The position numbers and the translations under genes were made by a program. From NCBI GenBank assembly GCA_910584325.1, contig CAJTZH010000124.1:1-5854 (forward strand): 5,854 nt of DNA, written 5' to 3'. The notes beneath the pieces are model-generated. The model did no database searches. It was not told the origin of the DNA and saw only the letters and a program-made list of their open reading frames with translations. Of this stretch, positions 1-4,891 are shown in pieces. This stretch comes from an uncultured Lachnospiraceae bacterium. GTDB lineage: Bacteria > Bacillota > Clostridia > Lachnospirales > Lachnospiraceae. The stretch's first letter is position 1; every line of letters begins with the position of its first letter.

Positions 1-45
1 CGTTACTTGTAAGTCTTGATATGGATACATATTGACTAAGTAACG
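1..45. repeat. Imperfect 45-nt inverted repeat upstream of the CNNM/CorC gene
   Basis: Outer arms CGTTACTT (1-8) and AAGTAACG (38-45) are perfect reverse complements. After a 3-nt bulge, AGTC (12-15) pairs with GACT (34-37). An inner ATATG (19-23) pairs with CATAT (28-32) around a GATA loop. The right side contains the probable -35 box of the downstream gene. No T-run follows on the plus strand, so it is not an obvious rightward terminator. It may be an operator, or a hairpin belonging to the truncated upstream region; the repeat starts at base 1 and could extend further left. Confidence 0.5.
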
Positions 46-60
46 GAAAAATGCTATATA
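32..60 (+). promoter_or_regulatory. Sigma-A-type promoter of the CNNM/CorC gene
   Basis: TTGACT (32-37) and TATATA (55-60) are separated by 17 bases, and TGC directly before the -10 makes it an extended -10. The predicted start of transcription is about base 67, giving a leader of roughly 30 bases. The AGGAGA ribosome site at 87-92 lies seven bases before the ATG at 100. Confidence 0.7.
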
Positions 61-99
61 TTATAGAAATGAAATTTACGGTTCAGAGGAGAAGTAAGA

Positions 100-1422
100 A
101 TGGGAGATGGAGACGGGTATCTGATATCAGGTATTATTTTGTTTATTTTATTTGTACTGACAGACGGCGCCCTGTTTGGATTTGCGGCTGCCGCAGGTGA
201 AGTGAATACGGGAGAATTGTCAAGACGTGCCGACAGTGGTGATAAGAGGGCTGAAAACATCCTGAAGATGATTAATAACGGGATACGCTTAAATTACACA
301 ATACAAGTGATGGCAATGATAATGAATGTGGTGGTGGGCGCTTATATTCTAAATGTCTTTTCGCAGTACATAGAAACACTGCCGTACGGTAAAGTGCTGG
401 TTGCAATGGGTCTGATGGTCATTGCGGCCGTGTTTGGCATTATTATTCCTGTCAAAGTATGTATTCTGCGCGCGGATAAAATGATAGTCAGGCTGTATAA
501 AATAGTCAGCGTCGTACTCATTCTGTTAAGTCCGATAATACTGATTATCACATTTATAGGAAATTGTATGATCCGGCTGTTTGGCATGAATCCGGATATG
601 AGTAATGACAATGTGACAGAAGAAGAAATCCTCACGATGGTGAATGAAGGTCATGAGCAGGGTGTTATCGAGGCGGACGAGGCGGAACTGATTACGAACA
701 TTTTTGAGTTCTGCGACAAGGAAGCCGTGGATATTATGACGCACAGAAAAAATATTCTTGCGCTGGACGGTGAAATGACGCTTGAGGAAGCTGTGACGTT
801 TATGCTTCATGAGAATTATTCGCGCTATCCCGTCTATGACGGCGACATCGACAATGTAACCGGAACACTGCATATCAAGGACGCGTTGAAGGAGTACGGG
901 AACCGGGTGAATCTGGACGAGCCGATAAAAAACATTACCGAGATACTGTTTGACGCCGTGCTGATTCCGGGAACGAGAAATATAAATGATTTGTTTAAAT
1001 TTATGCAGAGTGAGAAAGTTCATCAGGTCATTGTGGTCGACGAGTACGGGCAGACCGTGGGACTTGTTACGATGGAAGATATTTTAGAAGAAATTGTCGG
1101 AAATATATTTGACGAACATGACGAAGAAGAAGAGCAGATTACGTTAAAAGAGGACAACAGTTACATTGTGGACGGCATGACGTCGCTGGAAGATTTGGAA
1201 GACGAGCTGTCCGTCGATTTTTTTGTAGACGATATTGACACGCTGAATGGATTCCTGATGTTGAAAACAGGAAAAATTCCAAGTGTCGAGCAGATTGGAA
1301 CGGAAGTTGTTTACGAAGGATATGTCTTTAAAATTCTGGAAACACAAAACAGAATTATCCGTACCGTCAGCATCACGAAACTTCCCGAACCTGAGGAAAA
1401 TGAGAATAATACAGAGAAATAA
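100..1422 (+). CDS. CNNM/CBS-pair/CorC_HlyC family membrane protein (hemolysin C-like)
   Basis: This is a 440-aa inner-membrane protein with the CNNM/CorC architecture. Hydrophobic segments lie near residues 8-32, 68-88, 98-120 and 134-157. They are followed by an acidic linker helix (EEEILTMVNEGHEQGVIE, about 174-191), a CBS pair (about 205-335) and a C-terminal CorC_HlyC domain (about 350-428). Strong family motifs are RYPVYDGDIDNVTGTLHIKD in the first CBS repeat and VDEYGQTVGLVTMEDILEE in the second, then an acidic stretch and VDGM. Relatives bind nucleotide at the CBS pair and are linked to Mg2+ or Co2+ transport or efflux. The membrane domain looks degenerate: the usual GExxPK motif reads GIIIPVK (113-119), and other polar residues expected in helices 1 and 2 are replaced. 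Transport is therefore uncertain and a regulatory or diverged role is possible. The ATG at 100 is chosen for its AGGAGA site and nearby promoter. A terminator follows, so it is probably monocistronic. Confidence 0.88.
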   Translation: MGDGDGYLISGIILFILFVLTDGALFGFAAAAGEVNTGELSRRADSGDKRAENILKMINNGIRLNYTIQVMAMIMNVVVGAYILNVFSQYIETLPYGKVLVAMGLMVIAAVFGIIIPVKVCILRADKMIVRLYKIVSVVLILLSPIILIITFIGNCMIRLFGMNPDMSNDNVTEEEILTMVNEGHEQGVIEADEAELITNIFEFCDKEAVDIMTHRKNILALDGEMTLEEAVTFMLHENYSRYPVYDGDIDNVTGTLHIKDALKEYGNRVNLDEPIKNITEILFDAVLIPGTRNINDLFKFMQSEKVHQVIVVDEYGQTVGLVTMEDILEEIVGNIFDEHDEEEEQITLKEDNSYIVDGMTSLEDLEDELSVDFFVDDIDTLNGFLMLKTGKIPSVEQIGTEVVYEGYVFKILETQNRIIRTVSITKLPEPEENENNTEK

Positions 1423-1441
1423 TCAAATACTAACTATGATG

Positions 1442-1480
1442 ATAGGAAATCCTGGATGAATAAAAGGATTTCCTATTTTA
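1442..1480 (+). terminator. Intrinsic terminator after the CNNM/CorC gene
   Basis: A perfect 11-bp stem, ATAGGAAATCC (1442-1452) with GGATTTCCTAT (1466-1476), encloses a 13-nt loop and is followed by a T-rich tract (TTTATTTCACTTT). It lies 20 bases after the stop codon and just ahead of the ribosome site of the next gene, so the next gene needs its own promoter or readthrough. Confidence 0.8.
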
Positions 1481-1507
1481 TTTCACTTTGGTATGGGAGG
1501 TTAAGGA

Positions 1508-2179
1508 ATGGAGAAGGAAGAGAAAGAGGAAAAGAAACAGGACCAGATTGAGAAGACGGGCGAGGTGGACGTAAAATCCGAAAGCGGAAAGAATAAGATT
1601 CATGTAATGACGATTATCGGGGAAATTGAGGGACATGACAATCTGTCGGCAAATAATAAAACAACGAAGTATGAGCATGTGCTTCCGAAACTTGCTTCTC
1701 TGCAGGAGGATGAGGAATGTGAGGGACTTTTGCTGATAATTAATACAGTGGGCGGTGATGTTTCGGCGGGACTTGCGCTTGCGGAAATGGTGGCTTCGCT
1801 GACAAAACCGAAAGTTTCACTTGTTATCGGCGATTGTCATTCCATCGGCGTTCCGCTGGCGGTATCGTGCGATTATTCGTTTATTGTTCCGAGCGGTACC
1901 ATGATTATACATCCGGTGCGAATGAACGGTACGGTAATCGGCGCGCCGCAGACGTATGATTATTTCAAATTGATACAGGACAGAATAATCGGATTTATTT
2001 CCACGCACAGCGGAACAAGTAAGTCAAAATTAGAGAAAATGATGATAAAATCGGGTATTCTTACAAAAGATTTGGGAACGATTCTTGTCGGAAAAGACGC
2101 GGTGGACGAGGGACTGATTGACGCAGTGGGCGGAATCAGCGACGCGTTTGCCAAGTTAAATGAGTTAATAAAGCCGTAA
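1508..2179 (+). CDS. tepA: ClpP-family serine peptidase, TepA-like (translocation-enhancing protein)
   Basis: This 223-aa soluble protein belongs to the ClpP/SDH-like peptidase clan. An extended, highly charged N-terminus (about 1-30, rich in Glu and Lys) has no signal peptide and precedes the core. Visible landmarks are IINTVGGDVSAGLALAEM (78-94, the glycine-rich oxyanion region), HSIGVPLAVS (111-120) with the probable nucleophile Ser112, and TMIIHPVRMNG (131-141) with the probable catalytic His135. Asp188 is a candidate third residue. VDEGLIDAVGG (199-209) matches the family C-terminal signature. The HSIGVPLAVS and IHPVRxNG blocks are closer to TepA than to classical ClpP. B. subtilis TepA has been implicated in protein export; the substrate here is unknown. 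The ATG at 1508 has GGGAGG at 1495-1500 with a 7-base spacer. I see no convincing promoter between the preceding terminator and this start. Confidence 0.85.
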   Translation: MEKEEKEEKKQDQIEKTGEVDVKSESGKNKIHVMTIIGEIEGHDNLSANNKTTKYEHVLPKLASLQEDEECEGLLLIINTVGGDVSAGLALAEMVASLTKPKVSLVIGDCHSIGVPLAVSCDYSFIVPSGTMIIHPVRMNGTVIGAPQTYDYFKLIQDRIIGFISTHSGTSKSKLEKMMIKSGILTKDLGTILVGKDAVDEGLIDAVGGISDAFAKLNELIKP

Positions 2180-2207
2180 TTGGATTTAAAAAAAATTTTA
2201 TGTAATG

Positions 2208-2239
2208 TTCACGTTTCGTTCATTTTCATCATCTACAAT
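2208..2239 (+). promoter_or_regulatory. Possible weak promoter of the zinc-ribbon/DUF5685/J-domain cluster
   Basis: TACAAT (2234-2239) is a reasonable -10 box, about 33 bases before the ATG at 2272. The best -35-like element, TTCACG (2208-2213), is 20 bases upstream, which is too far for standard spacing. The promoter may be weak, activator-dependent or read by another sigma factor. There is no clear terminator after tepA, so readthrough from tepA is also possible. Confidence 0.3.
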
Positions 2240-2271
2240 ACACATATCGGATAAGAAACGGAGGAGTCGAG

Positions 2272-2643
2272 ATGCGGGAGAAATTGGCGCGGTTTATGTA
2301 TGGAAGATACGGAGTGGATGAGTTTTCACGGTTTTTACTGATGGCAGTCCTCGTAATTGTAATAGTGAATTTATTTTTTCCAAGCGCTCTGTGGGCAGCT
2401 TTAATGCTGGCGGGAATTATTTTTATTTACAGCAGAATGTTTTCCAAAAACCATACAAGGTGTAATGCGCAGAATCAATGGTATCTTTCGAAGGTAAGAA
2501 GATTATCCTGTTATAAGGATTTTCGTACCCATCACATTTATACCTGCAAATCCTGCCGCCAGAAGATTCGGATTCCCCGCGGCAAGGGGAAGATTATGGT
2601 ACGCTGTCCGAGATGCGGATTCGAATTTATAAAGAGGAGCTAG
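2272..2643 (+). CDS. Two-TM membrane protein with C-terminal zinc ribbon, function unknown
   Basis: A short basic N-terminal segment (about 1-20, with YGRYGVDEFSRFLL) leads into two closely spaced hydrophobic helices (about 21-36 and 39-55). A cytoplasmic tail ends in a zinc ribbon with knuckles CKSC (92-95) and CPRC (112-115), joined by the basic turn IPRGKGKIMV. The CxxC-x16-CxxC spacing suits one structural Zn2+ and resembles small zinc-ribbon modules that bind nucleic acid or protein. At 123 aa with all four ligands present it looks intact. The ATG at 2272 is supported by GGAGGAG at 2260-2266. Only one base separates its stop from the next start, and the next gene's ribosome site (GAGGAG, 2634-2639) lies within this coding region, so the two are probably translationally coupled. 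Both ends of the hairpin most likely face the cytosol. I do not recognise a characterised homologue. Confidence 0.8.
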   Translation: MREKLARFMYGRYGVDEFSRFLLMAVLVIVIVNLFFPSALWAALMLAGIIFIYSRMFSKNHTRCNAQNQWYLSKVRRLSCYKDFRTHHIYTCKSCRQKIRIPRGKGKIMVRCPRCGFEFIKRS

Positions 2644-2644
2644 T

Positions 2645-3487
2645 ATGTTTGGATATGTTGTGGTGAATAAGCCGGAATTAAAAATCAAGGAATTTGATAT
2701 GTATCACGAGTATTACTGCGGACTCTGCCACCGGCTGCAATCCTGCCATAAGGCGGCGAGCCGGTTCAGTCTTAATTACGATTATGTATTTCTGATTGTG
2801 CTGCTTTCCGGACTTTACGAGCCGGAGGAGATTTGTGAAAAGCGCAGATGCATGGTACATCCTGTGGGGAAACAGCGTATCCGTTATAACGAATTTACCG
2901 ATTATGTTGCGGATATGACGGTGGTTCTTGCCAGATTGAAGTGTATGGATGACTGGAGAGACGAGAAAAACTTTGCAGGAAAAGTCTATGGCGATATTCT
3001 TAAAAAACAGTATAAAAAGGTGCAGAAAAAGTATCCGGAGAAGGTAGAGATTATCGAACAGGCCATTCTTAATCTGGAAAACGCACAGAGAAAAAAGGAA
3101 GAAAATATTGATGTGGTTTCAGGATATTCCGCAAAGATCTTTGCGGAAGTTTTTGCCGTATACGATGATGAGTGGGAACAATCACTGCGCAAAATCGGGT
3201 TTTATCTGGGCAAATTTATTTATATTATGGACGCCTTTGACGACATGGAAAATGATATCCGGGACAACATTTATAATCCTTTCAGAATGTGGTATCCTGA
3301 GAAGGGTTTTGATGAGCGTGTCAGGAAAATATTGATGGTGAATGCGGCGGAATGCGCCAGAGAATTTGAAAAGCTGCCTATTGTAAGCGAGCAGGTTCAT
3401 ATCCTGCGCAATATTTTATATTCGGGTATCTGGACAAAATTTGCCAAAATCAGTGATAGGAGAAAAGAAGATGAGAAATCCTTATGA
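2645..3487 (+). CDS. DUF5685-type protein of unknown function
   Basis: This is a 280-aa, probably soluble and largely helical protein. The N-terminus MFGYVVVNKPELKIKEF and the YYCGLCHRL block (23-31) match my recollection of DUF5685; the name is from memory, not a profile search. Notable residues are Cys25, Cys28, Cys34, Cys64, Cys69 and His72 (CEKRRCMVHP), a plausible metal site. Two acidic motifs sit in predicted helices: MDDWRDEK (101-108) and DAFDDMEND (196-204). A charged Lys/Glu-rich region lies at about 118-153. The spaced acidic pair recalls Mg2+-binding motifs of isoprenoid-synthase-like helical folds, but overall similarity is not evident and no activity can be assigned. It sits one base after the zinc-ribbon gene, and its last 17 bases overlap the J-domain gene, which suggests a coordinated function. 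The start has GAGGAG five bases upstream. Confidence 0.75.
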   Translation: MFGYVVVNKPELKIKEFDMYHEYYCGLCHRLQSCHKAASRFSLNYDYVFLIVLLSGLYEPEEICEKRRCMVHPVGKQRIRYNEFTDYVADMTVVLARLKCMDDWRDEKNFAGKVYGDILKKQYKKVQKKYPEKVEIIEQAILNLENAQRKKEENIDVVSGYSAKIFAEVFAVYDDEWEQSLRKIGFYLGKFIYIMDAFDDMENDIRDNIYNPFRMWYPEKGFDERVRKILMVNAAECAREFEKLPIVSEQVHILRNILYSGIWTKFAKISDRRKEDEKSL

Positions 3488-4103
3488 GGTACTGGGAGTA
3501 TCGGAACATGCCGACGACGAGGAAATCAAGAAGGCGTACCGCAGGCTGAGCAGGCTGTACCATCCTGACGCGAATATCAATAATCCTAACAAGAAAGAGG
3601 CGGAAGAGAAGTTTAAGGAAGTGCAGCAGGCGTATAATGCCATTATGAATAAAGATACGTCGGCGGGGTTTGGAGGCGGTTCGTCTTATTACGGCTATGG
3701 TGGTTCTGCTTATGGAAATCGGTACGGAAGCGGATTTTCACAGAATACAGGAGGCGGTACGGATTCGCATTATGTGGCGGCAGCGAACTTTATCCGCAAC
3801 GGAAGGTTTCGTGAGGCGCTTCATGTTCTGGAGGAGATGCCCCTTAGGGACGGAAGGTGGTATTACCTTGCGGCAATCGGGATGGCGGGGCTTGGAAATA
3901 TCGCAACGGCGATTGACTATGCTAGGACTGCAATGGAGATGGAGCCGGACAATATGGAATACAGACAGCTCTACGCCAAGCTCTCCAGCACCGGAAACTG
4001 GTATATGAACCAGAGGGGATTCGGTATGCCTGTGGGAACTGTCGGCGGTACATGCTGTGAACTTTGTATGCTGAATTTGTTCTGTAATATGTGCTGCTGT
4101 TAA
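3471..4103 (+). CDS. J-domain (DnaJ-like) protein with TPR-like region and cysteine-rich tail
   Basis: This 210-aa protein has an N-terminal J domain (about 3-62) with the HPD motif at 31-33 (LYHPDANI), which stimulates Hsp70/DnaK ATPase. A flexible Gly/Tyr/Ser linker follows (about 65-97, GYGGSAYGNRYGSGF). A helical TPR-like segment covers about 98-172 (NFIRNGRFREALHVLEEMP, then AIDYARTAMEMEPDNMEYR). The C-terminus contains seven cysteines in 16 residues (195, 196, 199, 205, 208, 209, 210). Classical DnaJ zinc-finger and substrate-binding domains are absent, so it is a specialised co-chaperone rather than housekeeping DnaJ. I chose the ATG at 3471, which has AGGAGA at 3458-3463 with a 7-base spacer and starts directly at the J domain. 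A longer TTG start at 3441 adds ten residues outside the domain without a comparable ribosome site. The start lies inside the end of the DUF5685-type gene, so coupling is likely. The tail could bind metal, form disulfides or be a lipidation/membrane anchor. Confidence 0.88.
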   Translation: MRNPYEVLGVSEHADDEEIKKAYRRLSRLYHPDANINNPNKKEAEEKFKEVQQAYNAIMNKDTSAGFGGGSSYYGYGGSAYGNRYGSGFSQNTGGGTDSHYVAAANFIRNGRFREALHVLEEMPLRDGRWYYLAAIGMAGLGNIATAIDYARTAMEMEPDNMEYRQLYAKLSSTGNWYMNQRGFGMPVGTVGGTCCELCMLNLFCNMCCC

Positions 4104-4142
4104 AAAAAGGCTGATGCATATCAAAAAATGCGCAGCCTTTTT
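4104..4142. terminator. Bidirectional intrinsic terminator between convergent genes
   Basis: AAAAAGGCTG (4104-4113) pairs perfectly with CAGCCTTTTT (4133-4142). GCAT (4116-4119) with ATGC (4128-4131) extends the stem across a small bulge. T-runs are present on both strands, so it can stop the rightward J-domain cluster and the leftward oxidoreductase gene. The stem begins immediately after the J-domain stop codon and ends 19 bases from the oxidoreductase stop. Confidence 0.88.
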
Positions 4143-4161
4143 GTGCAGTATATAATTACAC

Positions 4162-4740
4162 CTATAATATAGAGAAGTCGCTATTTTCTATTTCTTTCAT
4201 TGTATCCTGAAGAATACAATCTGCATTAACTCCCTCGCTGTCTAGATTTTCCGCTTTGAAACACAAAACGTTTTTTATTCCGTAAAAGGTACCAGCCAAG
4301 GTCTTTATGTAGTCATAACCTAAATTATTGCCGCCGATTGTTCCGCCTGCCGTAGTTACATAAATAATGCGTTTTGCTTTACATAAGCCGATAGGCAGTC
4401 CCTCAGGTGAATACTTAAACGTTACCCCGATTATGGAGGTATGTTCAAAGTATACCCGCAAAACAGACGGAAACGCTAAATCCCAATAAGGCGCTGCCAC
4501 CAGAATCTCGTCTGCCTCTGCGAATTGCCTGGCATATTGAAACAACGGTGAAGAATAATTTTGCGCCTCTGTGAGAGCGGTTCTTTTTTCTAACTGTTCC
4601 CAGTTAAGAGGAGCAGGATTTTCACGGCAGAGATTGACCTCGTCTATTTGCCCTTCCATCCTATCCAGTACTTTTTGTGCTAACAAGCGGGTTCGTGAAC
4701 ATGGTCTTATACAGGCGTTGACAAATAATATTTTTTTCAT
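4162..4740 (-). CDS. Flavodoxin-fold NAD(P)H-dependent oxidoreductase (azoreductase/quinone reductase-like)
   Basis: This 192-aa cytosolic protein has the Flavodoxin_2 fold. Strand 1 (MKKILFVNACIRP) leads to a phosphate-binding loop with CSRT (14-17) that should hold FMN phosphate. PYWDLAFPSVLRVYFEH (84-100) corresponds to the flavin-contact segment of AzoR/NQO-type enzymes, and YVTTAGGTIGG (127-137) to the second isoalloxazine loop. Length matches the family (about 190-210). Relatives use NADH or NADPH to reduce quinones, azo dyes or other electrophiles by two electrons, often as stress-protection enzymes; the substrate here is unknown. The start has a strong AAAGGAGC site at about 4746-4753 on this strand. 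It is transcribed divergently from the antiporter, with a promoter overlapped by a 20-bp palindrome, so repression by a dimeric regulator is likely. It shares a bidirectional terminator with the J-domain cluster. Confidence 0.85.
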   Translation of the reverse strand: MKKILFVNACIRPCSRTRLLAQKVLDRMEGQIDEVNLCRENPAPLNWEQLEKRTALTEAQNYSSPLFQYARQFAEADEILVAAPYWDLAFPSVLRVYFEHTSIIGVTFKYSPEGLPIGLCKAKRIIYVTTAGGTIGGNNLGYDYIKTLAGTFYGIKNVLCFKAENLDSEGVNADCILQDTMKEIENSDFSIL

Positions 4741-4761
4741 AATCGGCTCCTTTCAATTACT

Positions 4762-4781
4762 ATACTATATTTATATAGTAT
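4762..4781. promoter_or_regulatory. Perfect 20-bp palindrome, probable operator for the oxidoreductase gene
   Basis: ATACTATAT (4762-4770), two central bases, then ATATAGTAT (4773-4781). The 9-bp arms are perfect reverse complements. It covers the predicted -10 box of the minus-strand promoter, the classic position for a repressor of HxlR, MarR, TetR or similar type. The regulator is not encoded in this window. Confidence 0.6.
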
Positions 4782-4798
4782 TGATTCTTTTTTTGCAA
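4770..4798 (-). promoter_or_regulatory. Promoter of the flavodoxin-fold oxidoreductase gene
   Basis: Reading the minus strand, TTGCAA (4793-4798) and TATAAA (4770-4775) are separated by exactly 17 bases. The predicted start of transcription lies near 4763, about 23 bases before the start codon, leaving room for the ribosome site. A 20-bp palindrome covers the -10. Confidence 0.65.
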
Positions 4799-4831
4799 GT
4801 AAAATACAATGCTAAATTTATCTTGCAAAAA
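4790..4831. repeat. 10-bp inverted repeat containing both divergent -35 boxes
   Basis: TTTTTGCAAG (4790-4799) and CTTGCAAAAA (4822-4831) are perfect reverse complements, 22 bases apart. Each arm contains the TTGCAA -35 hexamer of one of the two divergent promoters. It may be a shared regulator site or simply the result of two similar -35 boxes facing away from each other. Confidence 0.55.
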
Positions 4832-4850
4832 TAATTTTTCGTGCTATAAT
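4823..4850 (+). promoter_or_regulatory. Promoter of the cation:proton antiporter gene
   Basis: TTGCAA (4823-4828) and a consensus TATAAT (4845-4850) are 16 bases apart, with TGC just before the -10 (extended -10). The predicted start of transcription is near 4857, giving a leader of about 35 bases. AGGAG (4881-4885) serves the ATG at 4892. Confidence 0.75.
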
Positions 4851-4891
4851 TCGTTTTTGGAAAATGAAAAAAAGAAACCGAGGAGAATTTT

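Noticed and set aside
526..1023. 165-aa minus-strand open frame opposite the CNNM/CorC gene
   Set aside because: It lies wholly antisense to a well-supported gene, has no recognisable domain and reads as low-quality, basic and aromatic-rich translation typical of a shadow frame.
2191..2206. A-run followed by TTTT after tepA as a possible terminator
   Set aside because: The only symmetry is a short AAAA/TTTT match with no GC stem, so it would not form a stable hairpin.
3441..3470. TTG start giving a ten-residue longer J-domain protein
   Set aside because: The added residues lie before the J domain, and the ATG at 3471 has a well-placed AGGAGA site at 3458-3463.
3670..4008. 112-aa plus-strand open frame within the J-domain gene
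   Set aside because: It is a different frame of the same DNA as the linker and TPR-like region, and its translation (rich in Trp, Arg and Met) has no domain character.
3738..4124. 128-aa minus-strand open frame opposite the J-domain gene
   Set aside because: It is antisense to the conserved J-domain protein and runs through the terminator hairpin; no motif is present.
4571..4834. 87-aa plus-strand open frame running from the oxidoreductase gene into the intergenic region
   Set aside because: It is antisense to the N-terminus of the oxidoreductase and covers the divergent promoters; no ribosome site was seen.
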